Positions 8,492 through 16,335 of a DNA stretch of 64,000 nt are shown one piece after another (the first letter of the stretch is position 1; each line of letters starts with the position of its first letter). Source of the DNA: UBA6265 sp964526965 (lineage in GTDB: Bacteria > Chloroflexota > Chloroflexia > Thermomicrobiales > UBA6265). The stretch spans positions 62,001 to 126,000 of the forward strand of contig CAZGML010000002.1 of assembly GCA_964526965.1 (NCBI GenBank), written 5' to 3'. A program made the position numbers and the translations under genes. The notes beneath the pieces were generated by a model. It ran no database searches. It was not told the DNA's origin and saw only the letters and a program-made list of their open reading frames with translations.

Positions 8492-8980
8492 ATGTCAGTA
8501 CATGATTACAAGGTTTCCACAGCCGATGGCAAGGAAGTTTCCCTTTCCGATTACAAGGGCCAGGTGCTTCTTATTGTGAACACCGCCAGCAAGTGCGGGA
8601 ACACCAAGCAGTACGAAGGCCTGCAGAAACTGTATGAGGAGTATAAGGACCAGGGCTTTACGGTACTGGCGTTCCCCAGCAATCAGTTCAAGAATCAGGA
8701 GCCAGGCACCAACGCCGAGATCCAGGAGTTCTGCAAGGTCAACTACGGCGTGACCTTCCCCGTGTTCGCCAAGATCGACGTCAACGGCCCGGATGCGCAC
8801 CCGCTGTACAAGTTCCTCACTTCACAGCACGGTGATATCAAGGCCAACCCGGTCGACTGGAACTTCGCCAAGTTCCTGGTCGGTCCAGAGGGTGACGTGC
8901 TGCAGCGCTATGCGGCCAACATCCAGCCGGAACTGGTGGCGTCGGATATCGATCACGTCTACGCCGGCAAGTACGCCTAG
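8492..8980 (+). CDS. Glutathione peroxidase family thiol peroxidase
   Basis: 162-residue peroxidase of the GPx fold. The active-site block NTASKCGNT has Cys35 in place of selenocysteine, FPSNQF supplies the Gln and WNFAKFLV the Trp/Asn of the tetrad. A second cysteine in IQEFCKVNYG fits the resolving Cys of thioredoxin-dependent bacterial and plant enzymes, so thioredoxin rather than glutathione is the likely reductant. AAGGAG overlaps the exporter's stop codon, making this the second gene of that operon. The stop overlaps the convergent small membrane protein gene. Confidence 0.93.
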   Translation: MSVHDYKVSTADGKEVSLSDYKGQVLLIVNTASKCGNTKQYEGLQKLYEEYKDQGFTVLAFPSNQFKNQEPGTNAEIQEFCKVNYGVTFPVFAKIDVNGPDAHPLYKFLTSQHGDIKANPVDWNFAKFLVGPEGDVLQRYAANIQPELVASDIDHVYAGKYA

Positions 8981-9159
8981 CCTTCGGTCTCCGGGCCTTC
9001 GGGCAGCCACTGGCGCCAGATCGGGATCGTCATCATCATTATCAGGAAGACCACAGCACCACCGATGGTAAACCAGCGTTCCTGAACTATCCCGGTGCCC
9101 ACGCCGTACAGTACCGCTACCACGATCCAGATAATACCGACGTACTGATTACGTGCCAT
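8977..9159 (-). CDS. Small two-helix membrane protein, unknown function
   Basis: 60 residues with two hydrophobic helices (about 8-25 and 31-45), a short polar turn and an acidic tail PEGPETEG. I do not recognise the family. It is credible as a gene because GGAGG stands 11 bases before ATG, the helices are clean and it fits tightly, converging with gpx by a 4-base overlap. A perfect inverted repeat lies just upstream of its ribosome-binding site. Confidence 0.6.
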   Translation of the reverse strand: MARNQYVGIIWIVVAVLYGVGTGIVQERWFTIGGAVVFLIMMMTIPIWRQWLPEGPETEG

Positions 9160-9180
9160 CTTTGCTGGTTCCTCCAGAAC

Positions 9181-9210
9181 GCTACCGTGTGGTTCAATTC
9201 ACACGGTAGC
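9181..9210. repeat. Perfect 11-bp inverted repeat
   Basis: GCTACCGTGTG and CACACGGTAGC flank an 8-base spacer. There is no T-run on either side, so it is a poor intrinsic terminator. It sits about 20 bases upstream of the ribosome-binding site of the minus-strand small gene, which would suit an operator or an mRNA-stabilising stem. Confidence 0.6.
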
Positions 9211-9494
9211 ATGGTATCCGGATCATCGCCTGCCTCCCGCCGCAGAAATTGTCGATTTCAGCCGGAATCTGCAACAATAGACGGCAACCTGACAAGTTGT
9301 TCAGGGTTGGTTGTGTTGCCATGCGTAAAACGCATTGGCTGAAGTCCAGGGGGAGCCCATTGTTTACGCCTTTCCTCTCATCTCACCTTAATATCGCCCG
9401 CGCATTCGGAGGAGAGGCCGAGGCTACCAATGGTGCCCACGCACCACAAGCAGCTGCCCTGTAGTTCGCATTCTTCATTTGGAGTACCACAACA
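9211..9494 (+). other. alaS leader region without a gene
   Basis: No convincing coding region. It has two short perfect hairpins, ATGCGT-AAA-ACGCAT at 9321-9335 and TGGTGC-CCAC-GCACCA at 9431-9446. I looked for the T-box consensus expected before a tRNA synthetase gene and did not find it. GGAG at 9481 serves alaS. Confidence 0.4.
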
Positions 9495-12155
9495 ATGGAA
9501 ACCAACGTGAATGAGTTCGGCATGCCCTGGATGTCCGGATTCGATATTCGTCAGCGTTTTATCGATTTCTTTGACAGCAAGCAACACCTGCATGTGCCCA
9601 GTAGTAGCCTTGTGCCGCCTGCGGGTGATACAAGCGTGCTCCTTACGACCGCCGGCATGCAGCAAATGATCCCGTACTTTCTCGGATTAGAGCAGCCACC
9701 GGCGAAGCGCATGTCGTCGGTGCAAAAGTGTTTCCGCACCGTAGATATCGACGAAGTGGGTGATGAAAGCCATGCCACCTTCTTCTTCATGCTCGGTAAC
9801 TTCAGTGTGCAGGATTACTTCAAGCGCGAAAGCATTAAGTACACCTGGGAGTTCCTCACCGAGTGGATGCATTTCCCGGCGGAGCGACTCCACCCAACGA
9901 TTCATCCGGAGGACGAAGAGAGCCTCGCCATTTGGCGAGATGAAATCGGAATTCCCGAGGAGAAAATCGGCAAGCTGGATGACAACTGGTGGCAGGCCGG
10001 GCCAACAGGGCCAAATGGCCCCGACACCGAGGTCTACTTCGACCGCGGTGAGCAATGGGGGTGCGGTCGCGAGGAGTGCGCGCCGGGTTGCGATTGCCCG
10101 CGCTACCTCGAGCTGTGGAATAACGTGTTCATGCAATACAACACCACACCCGATGGTGTGCGCACACCGTTGGAGCGACCCAGTGTCGATACCGGTATGG
10201 GGCTTGAGCGCCTGGTTCTGTTGATCCAGGGTGCCCGCACCATGTACGAAACCGATTTCTATCAGCCGATCGTGGCTCGCATCTGCGGCCTGGCTGGTGT
10301 GAGCTACGGCAACAGTCCGCAAATCGACCGCTCTATCCGCATCGTGGCGGACCATGTGCGCGGTGCTGTCTTCCTCATTGGAGATGGCGTTCTGCCCGGG
10401 AACGAGGGCCGTGCCTACGTGCTCCGGCGCGTGCTGCGCAAGGCGATCCGTCACGGTCGCTTGCTCGGTATCGAGGAGCATTTCCTCGCCGAACTGGCGC
10501 AAGGAGTCATAGGGCAATTCGGCGACCTGCATCCTGAATTGCGAGATCGCCAGCGACAAATCCTTCGCGTTATCGAGTATGAGGAGGAGAGCTTTGGCAG
10601 GACAATCGCCTCCGGTATCAACCGGCTGCAGGTGTTGACCTCGGAGCTCAAGGAGCGCGGTGAAACCACCATTCCGGGTGAGGAAGCCTTCCGTCTCTAC
10701 GACACCTACGGTTTCCCGTTCGACCTCACCATCGAGCTCGCCCAGGAAGAGGGCCTGAGTGTCGATGAAGAGGGCTATCGCCAGGCGATGGAGCATCAGC
10801 GCGAGACCAGTCGGTCCGGTGCAGCGTTCGCGAGCGCCGAACGCGATTGGGGAGAGCTGTACGCGCAGATTCAGGCGCGTAGTGAATTCACCGGCTATGA
10901 ATCAACCCGGGGAGAAGGTAAGATCGTCGCCATTCTCGGCAAGGACGGCTCGCAAGAGCAGGCCGAGGTTGGTGAGCAAATCGAGCTTATTCTGGACCGC
11001 ACACCGTTCTACGCAGAATCCGGTGGACAGGTTGGCGACGCTGGCAAGATCAGCGCGGAGACAGGGCTGTTCGACGTCGACGATACACGTCGACCAGTGC
11101 CGGACCTGATTGTGCATCGCGGCACCGTGCAGGAAGGGTTCCTGCGAGTGGGCGAAACCGTCCGGGCCCAGGTTGATAGCTTCCGGCGTTCGCACATCAA
11201 GCGCAATCACACGGCAACCCACCTCTTGCACAATGCGCTTCGTACTGTCGTTGGTGAGGATAGTCATCAGGCGGGTTCTCTCGTTGCCCCGGAACGCTTG
11301 CGCTTCGACTTCACTTCGCTTGATCCTGTTTCCGATAAACAGTTGCGCGCTATCAGCCAGATAGTGAATAACGAGATCGTCGCCAATCGCGAAGTCACTG
11401 CAACCGTCATGGACCATCAGGAAGCGATCGACCAGGGTGCAATTGCGCTCTTTGGCGAGAAGTATGGAGATCGCGTCCGAGTGGTGAGTATCGACGGTGT
11501 ATCCAAGGAACTCTGCGGCGGTACTCACGTGGACAGCACCGGCGAAGTCGGGCCGTTCGTGATTACGTCTGAAGGAAGCGTCGCCAGCGGCGTTCGCCGC
11601 ATTGAAGCGCTTACCGGTTACGCAGCGGTGGAACGTATGCAGGGGCAACAGCGCATGCTGGAGGACCTCGGGCGAGATCTGAAGGTGACCTGGGCCGAAG
11701 TGCCCAACACCGTTCGTGGCCTGCAGGAAACACTGCGGGAGCAGGAACGCGAAATCCAGAACTACCGTAGCCGACTGGCAGCGGCGCAAAGTGCCGATCT
11801 GCTGGATGATGCGACGAAGGTCGGCGATGCAACCGTTATCGCATCCAAAGTGGATGTTTCGGATCGGGGTGCGCTTCGCCAGATGGGCGACCGTGCCCGT
11901 GATCGGATCGAGAGCGGGGTAATCGTCCTTGGTGCCGACATTGACAATAGTCCGGCGCTACTTGCTATGGTCACAACCGACCTGGTGGAGCGCGGAGTGA
12001 AGGCAGGCGATATCATTCGTCACATCGCGCCAATGGTTGATGGACGTGGCGGTGGCCGGCCGGAGCTCGCTGAAGCCGGCGGCAAGAACGTGGCAGGGCT
12101 TGCCGATGCCCTTGGGGCGGTCGAGGCATTTGTCGGTGAGAAGGTACAAGGCTAA
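9495..12155 (+). CDS. alaS: Alanyl-tRNA synthetase
   Basis: 886 residues, the normal bacterial length. It charges tRNA-Ala in the cytoplasm. The order is class II catalytic domain (FFMLGNFS, GMGLERL), tRNA-recognition helices, an editing domain with the zinc-binding HTATH at 572-576 and CGGTH at 674-678, and a C-terminal DHHA1 domain ending in GGGRPELAEAGG. The start has GGAG 10 bases upstream. It opens a housekeeping run; the next gene starts on the base after its stop codon. Confidence 0.98.
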   Translation: METNVNEFGMPWMSGFDIRQRFIDFFDSKQHLHVPSSSLVPPAGDTSVLLTTAGMQQMIPYFLGLEQPPAKRMSSVQKCFRTVDIDEVGDESHATFFFMLGNFSVQDYFKRESIKYTWEFLTEWMHFPAERLHPTIHPEDEESLAIWRDEIGIPEEKIGKLDDNWWQAGPTGPNGPDTEVYFDRGEQWGCGREECAPGCDCPRYLELWNNVFMQYNTTPDGVRTPLERPSVDTGMGLERLVLLIQGARTMYETDFYQPIVARICGLAGVSYGNSPQIDRSIRIVADHVRGAVFLIGDGVLPGNEGRAYVLRRVLRKAIRHGRLLGIEEHFLAELAQGVIGQFGDLHPELRDRQRQILRVIEYEEESFGRTIASGINRLQVLTSELKERGETTIPGEEAFRLYDTYGFPFDLTIELAQEEGLSVDEEGYRQAMEHQRETSRSGAAFASAERDWGELYAQIQARSEFTGYESTRGEGKIVAILGKDGSQEQAEVGEQIELILDRTPFYAESGGQVGDAGKISAETGLFDVDDTRRPVPDLIVHRGTVQEGFLRVGETVRAQVDSFRRSHIKRNHTATHLLHNALRTVVGEDSHQAGSLVAPERLRFDFTSLDPVSDKQLRAISQIVNNEIVANREVTATVMDHQEAIDQGAIALFGEKYGDRVRVVSIDGVSKELCGGTHVDSTGEVGPFVITSEGSVASGVRRIEALTGYAAVERMQGQQRMLEDLGRDLKVTWAEVPNTVRGLQETLREQEREIQNYRSRLAAAQSADLLDDATKVGDATVIASKVDVSDRGALRQMGDRARDRIESGVIVLGADIDNSPALLAMVTTDLVERGVKAGDIIRHIAPMVDGRGGGRPELAEAGGKNVAGLADALGAVEAFVGEKVQG

Positions 12156-13841
12156 ATGCCGAAGCGTAAGGAAGCCCCGGAGCCAATACGCATAGAGCTC
12201 GCGGCGGATACATCCATGCCGGCGGTACTTGCTGAAGTTCGCCGGCATGTGGATCAGTCTGTCGTGCTCGTGGTGCCGGATCATTGTCCGGTGCTGCTTA
12301 CGGTTGCCGAGTTCCGTGCGCTTAAGGACACATCCCAACGCGCAGGCGTCAACGTTGCTATAGAAAGCAACGCCAGCCTGCGCACCCAACTCGCGAGTAT
12401 GTTCGGCATTCGCACTCTTGGCGACCAACATGAGGAGCACGGTTGGCGACCACCGGATACGCTGCTTGGCAACACGCGTTCCTATGAAACATGGGTGCGC
12501 AGGCACGATGACGATGAACTACCCGCCAGGCGACGTCGCCGTGCCGATGACCAGCCACCGTCCAGCAATGGAAACGGGGATAATGGTGGATCGTTCGATT
12601 ACATTGAAGACGATACACCTTCAGCAATTGGAGAAACCGCCCGCAAAGCAGGCAAGATTCTCGCTGTTGTCGTCGTCATCGCGCTTATTGCCACGATTGC
12701 TGGCTGGTATGCATTGCCAAATGTCACGGTCACGGCGACCGTGGAGAGCACCTCTGTTTCAAGTGAGGTGAATTACGCGGTTGCTGCCGACGGCGCGTCG
12801 CTGCCGAGCGACATCGAATTCACCGCCCAGGCAGAAGCCGCAGAGGCCGAGGTTCCCTTCGAAATTTCTGTGCCGACCACCGGAGTTGACCGCACTCCGC
12901 AGGACACCGCTTCCGGTGAGGTCATCCTCCGCAATCCGACAGGTGAAGAAATCACCGTGCCCGAAGGTACCGAGCTTTCCATCTATCAGGGGATGAGTTA
13001 CACCACGGACTCTGAAGTAACGGTTGGTCCTGCCGAGAACAATGTCGCCGGCGAGGAGGTCGTGAACGTCACCGCCACCGAGCCCGGTACCATCGGCAAT
13101 GCCGAGCCAGGGATGCTCACCGGAATTGTTGAGGACCTCGGTATCCATTACAGCAACCGGGATAGTGCCATCGACGGTGGCACTGATATCGAAGTCAGCA
13201 TTGTCGATGAAGCCGACCTGGTCGCACTTGAGGACAGCGTTATCAACAACGCCACCCGGGCTGCAGCCGAAGGCTGGACCAGTGAGTTGGCAGAAGGCAT
13301 GGCAGTGGTGACGCCAAGCGTGACGACCGACCCGATCGACTTCGAGGATTACACCCCTTCCGCCCAACCGGGCGAGCAAGCTGAAGAGATCAGCATCTCC
13401 GGTACGGTGAATGCAAGTGGCCTGATTTACGACCAGACTTTCGTCGCTGAAGAGACACGGGCATACTTCCGCGAGAATCTGCAGAACCAGGTGCCGGAGG
13501 GATATGAAATCGATCCGGAATCGATTGTGCTCGGGGAGCCGCAGGCTCTCGCCCCCGCGCCGGATAACGTCCAATTTCGGGTGGGCGCCGAGGCAACCGC
13601 CTATGCGGTGATCGATGAAGACACGCTTGGCGATATTCGCGACGATATGGCCGGACTATCTATGGAAGAAGCCAAAGCTCGCCTTGACGAGGTCGGGGCC
13701 TTTGAATCGTATGATCTCGGCATAAGCCCCGGCTGGTGGTTCGAGCGCATGCCGCAGGATAGCGGCCGGATTGAAATTCAGGTGGAAGATCCGGGCAGCA
13801 ATAGTGCAGAACCATCGCCGGAAGCAACGGCAGAAGATTGA
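12156..13841 (+). CDS. Bitopic membrane protein with baseplate-J-like extracellular region
   Basis: 561 residues. Residues 1-95 form a small alpha/beta domain that packs strands such as VVLVVPDHCPVLL; a charged linker with RRRRR follows; one transmembrane helix spans about 168-188; the rest is extracellular beta-rich sequence. The outer region has the phrase GEVILRNPTGEEITVPEGTELS, like baseplate J/gp47-type proteins of phages that recur in chromosomal membrane proteins of Chloroflexota and Patescibacteria. The acidic tail is rich in Ser/Pro/Glu. Its position between alaS and ruvX, with zero spacing upstream and a TGATG overlap downstream, shows co-translation, but the function is unknown. 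Confidence 0.75.
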   Translation: MPKRKEAPEPIRIELAADTSMPAVLAEVRRHVDQSVVLVVPDHCPVLLTVAEFRALKDTSQRAGVNVAIESNASLRTQLASMFGIRTLGDQHEEHGWRPPDTLLGNTRSYETWVRRHDDDELPARRRRRADDQPPSSNGNGDNGGSFDYIEDDTPSAIGETARKAGKILAVVVVIALIATIAGWYALPNVTVTATVESTSVSSEVNYAVAADGASLPSDIEFTAQAEAAEAEVPFEISVPTTGVDRTPQDTASGEVILRNPTGEEITVPEGTELSIYQGMSYTTDSEVTVGPAENNVAGEEVVNVTATEPGTIGNAEPGMLTGIVEDLGIHYSNRDSAIDGGTDIEVSIVDEADLVALEDSVINNATRAAAEGWTSELAEGMAVVTPSVTTDPIDFEDYTPSAQPGEQAEEISISGTVNASGLIYDQTFVAEETRAYFRENLQNQVPEGYEIDPESIVLGEPQALAPAPDNVQFRVGAEATAYAVIDEDTLGDIRDDMAGLSMEEAKARLDEVGAFESYDLGISPGWWFERMPQDSGRIEIQVEDPGSNSAEPSPEATAED

Positions 13842-14269
13842 TGAAGATGGAACGATTGCTCGGCCTGGATATAGGTGAGCGCCGGATCGGTGTGGCTGTG
13901 AGCGATGAGCTCGGGATGATTGCAAGCCCGATTGCTACAATCGACGCCCGCAAAGACGTCGCGAAGGAACTGCGGGAACTCGTCGAGAAATACGCTGTTT
14001 CACGGCTGATAGTCGGACTCCCGGTTGGTATGTCGGGCCGTGAGGGGCCCCAGGCCGCCGAGGTGCGTGGAATCGCCGACGAGCTTGGCAAATCCCTGGG
14101 TGTTGAAATTGTTTATAGCGACGAAAGGCTCTCCTCTTCCGTCGCAAACCAGGCGCTTATTGGCCAGGGCACTCGCAGGGGCAAACGTAAGCAGCAAATC
14201 GATGCGATGGCGGCCGCGGTAATCCTGCAAGGCTACCTGGATAACGAACGGTGGAAATCGGGGAAATAG
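13841..14269 (+). CDS. ruvX: RuvX/YqgF family RNase H-fold nuclease
   Basis: 142-residue member of the YqgF family, proposed as a Holliday junction resolvase and shown in some bacteria to act in rRNA 5' maturation. Acidic catalytic residues are in LGLDIGERRIGVAVSD near the N-terminus, SDERLSS in the middle and QIDAMAAAVILQGYL at the end. The ATG shares its A with the TGA stop of the preceding gene (TGATG), so translation is coupled. Confidence 0.93.
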   Translation: MKMERLLGLDIGERRIGVAVSDELGMIASPIATIDARKDVAKELRELVEKYAVSRLIVGLPVGMSGREGPQAAEVRGIADELGKSLGVEIVYSDERLSSSVANQALIGQGTRRGKRKQQIDAMAAAVILQGYLDNERWKSGK

Positions 14270-14352
14270 AAGCGTAGGCACGGAAGTTACCGTGGTACTA
14301 TGAACACATCACGACCCACACACGGCCGTTGATGTTACATGGAGAGAAGATC

Positions 14353-14643
14353 ATGAAAAAGCTGATCATTGCCGTTGTGCAGAACGAAGATGCCGACGCC
14401 GTAGTCGACGCGCTGCTGGAAGAAGATTTCCGCGCCACCCGACTGGCCAGTACAGGTGGCTTCCTTCGCCGTGGCAATACAACCCTGATGATCGGTGCTG
14501 AAGAAGATCAAATCGAACAGGTGCTGGAGCTCATCCAGCAGCACGCGCACGCTGGCCAGCCGGTAACCGTGCAGGGTCAGCCCAGCAAGCCGGCTGCTGC
14601 AACAGTGTTCGTGCTCGATCTCGAAGAGTATCAGCGTCTTTAG
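14353..14643 (+). CDS. darA: Cyclic di-AMP receptor, PII-like (DarA/PstA, DUF970)
   Basis: 96-residue PII-like protein. It starts MKKLIIAVVQNEDAD and has the c-di-AMP pocket phrase RLASTGGFLRRGNTTLMIG at 30-48, characteristic of PstA/DarA trimers of Gram-positive bacteria. It should bind c-di-AMP and report osmotic or cell-wall state to partners that are still poorly known. ATG at 14353 is chosen for its GGAGAG 6 bases upstream. Expressed after ruvX, with a terminator following. No diadenylate cyclase is in the window. Confidence 0.93.
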   Translation: MKKLIIAVVQNEDADAVVDALLEEDFRATRLASTGGFLRRGNTTLMIGAEEDQIEQVLELIQQHAHAGQPVTVQGQPSKPAAATVFVLDLEEYQRL

Positions 14644-14672
14644 TTGCAGGACGTTCACAGAATTTGTAACCG

Positions 14673-14700
14673 CGCCGGGGTATGCCCCGGCGTTGGTGTT
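14673..14700 (+). terminator. Intrinsic terminator after c-di-AMP receptor gene
   Basis: Stem CGCCGGGG/CCCCGGCG with loop TATG, followed by the T-rich TTGGTGTTT. It ends 26 bases before the aroA start, which also rules out the ATG inside its loop as the start of aroA. Confidence 0.75.
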
Positions 14701-14726
14701 TCATTCAACAGGTGAGGCCATCGCTC

Positions 14727-16061
14727 ATGGGAATGCTCATCAACCAATCATCCTTCCGTTCCGAAATGTTGGAACTCGCACCGGTTACCAGGCCAGTTGT
14801 TGGCACTGTGCTTGTTCCGGGCAGCAAAAGCATCACCAACCGCGCATTGCCGATTGCTGCGCTCGCCGAGGGGGAAACGGTGCTGACAGGCGCGCTCTTC
14901 TCCGATGACACCCGGTACATGGCAGCTGCGCTCAATCAGCTCGGGATTCGCGTTTCCAGCGATCCTCAGGCACAAAGCTTCACTGTTACGGGTAGTAATG
15001 GGGAAGTTCCGGCCGAGAGTGCCGAACTCTTCCTTGGCAATAGCGGCACCAGTGTTCGCTTCCTGGCGGCAATGGTCGCGCTCGGTAATGGCACATACGT
15101 ACTTGACGGCGTGCCACGAATGCGCGAGCGCCCGATCGATCCGATGCTGAAAGCGCTGCGGGATCTCGGCGTAAACGCCACCTCACAGCTGACAGAGGGG
15201 TATCCGCCGATCAAAATTGAAGCGGCGGGGATTTCAGGTGATACCGTCACCATGGCCGGCAACAAAAGCAGTCAGTATTTCACGGGCCTGTTGATGGCCG
15301 CGCCGTACGCGGCGAACGGAATAACGATCAACGTCGAGGGTGAACTCGTCTCCGAGCCATATATCGATATCACTGCAGATGTGATGGCTGCGTTTGGCGT
15401 CGAAGTCGAAATCGATGAAGACTACCGGCAATTTAAGGTCGCCCCGGGCCAACGATACCAGGGGCAGGTCTACAACATTGAGCCAGATGCCAGTAATGCC
15501 AGCTACTTCTTTGCAGCTGCAGCGATCACTGGCGGCGAAGTACGAGTAGATGGTCTTGGCATTGAATCGCTACAGGGCGACCTCGATTTCGTTTACATCC
15601 TCGAGGAGATGGGCGCTACGGTTGAAGTGCTGGACGATGAAACCGTGGTACGCGGCCCCGAGGGTGGCAAGCTCCGTGGTGGGGAGTTTGATATGACCGA
15701 GGTCTCGGACACTGCCCAGACCCTCGCCGCCATTGCCCCGTTTGCAGACAGCCCGGTCACCATTCGTGGCGTGGCGCACAATCGCATTAAGGAAACGGAT
15801 CGCATTGCGAATGTCGCCATCGAACTGCGCAAGCTCGGCCAGCAGGTCGAGGAGTTCGAAGATGGTATGACCATCACACCAGCACCGGTGAAGCCAGCAG
15901 AAATCGAAACCTACGATGATCATCGCATGGCGATGAGCTTTGGTATTACCGGCTTGCGTGCGCCGGGAGTGCGCATTCTCGATCCCGATTGCACCGCCAA
16001 AACGTTCCCGGATTATTTCGACAGGTTGATTGAGTTGACGGGCACAAACCGAATAATCTAG
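14727..16061 (+). CDS. aroA: 3-phosphoshikimate 1-carboxyvinyltransferase (EPSP synthase)
   Basis: 444 residues. It joins PEP to shikimate-3-phosphate in the shikimate pathway. Motifs: VPGSKSITNRALP (substrate Lys), GNSGTSVRFLAA, KSSQYFTGLLMAAPYA, NRIKETDRI and DDHRMAMSF near the end. The start at 14727 is preceded by AGGTGAGG with 9-base spacing; an earlier ATG lies in the terminator loop. GNSGT rather than GNAGT at the PEP loop is worth noting because this position affects glyphosate response in the family. It stands alone, with no other aro gene beside it. Confidence 0.97.
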   Translation: MGMLINQSSFRSEMLELAPVTRPVVGTVLVPGSKSITNRALPIAALAEGETVLTGALFSDDTRYMAAALNQLGIRVSSDPQAQSFTVTGSNGEVPAESAELFLGNSGTSVRFLAAMVALGNGTYVLDGVPRMRERPIDPMLKALRDLGVNATSQLTEGYPPIKIEAAGISGDTVTMAGNKSSQYFTGLLMAAPYAANGITINVEGELVSEPYIDITADVMAAFGVEVEIDEDYRQFKVAPGQRYQGQVYNIEPDASNASYFFAAAAITGGEVRVDGLGIESLQGDLDFVYILEEMGATVEVLDDETVVRGPEGGKLRGGEFDMTEVSDTAQTLAAIAPFADSPVTIRGVAHNRIKETDRIANVAIELRKLGQQVEEFEDGMTITPAPVKPAEIETYDDHRMAMSFGITGLRAPGVRILDPDCTAKTFPDYFDRLIELTGTNRII

Positions 16062-16335
16062 GCGAATCGTACAATTGGGTGTAACCAAATACCGATTTGG
16101 AACGTTTGAATTGGTGAGGGGTGGCGTACCCGGACAACATGTCCTCACTCTTCCCTTTCCCAATCGCGCCACCTCGCGGTGGCGGCCGCAGTCCACTGTG
16201 GTCGCCATTTCCGGGGAGAGGGCACGGTATTTGCAGGTTCACTACCTCCATACAGGTATGATGTAGGCAATGTCGAACAATTTGGATTCTGCGCAGGGCA
16301 TCGACGATCAGCGGTGGAAGAGAGGAACGGCATTC

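Noticed and set aside
8492..8980. Selenocysteine in glutathione peroxidase
   Set aside because: The active-site codon is TGC (Cys), not TGA.
9181..9210. tRNA-like GGTTCAATTC inside an inverted repeat
   Set aside because: The phrase looks like a T-arm but there is no acceptor, D or anticodon arm; it is a simple 11-bp inverted repeat.
9211..9494. T-box riboswitch before alaS
   Set aside because: No T-box sequence or specifier stem could be found; only two short hairpins.
9687..10796. 369-codon open frame antisense to alaS
   Set aside because: Shadow of alaS on the opposite strand.
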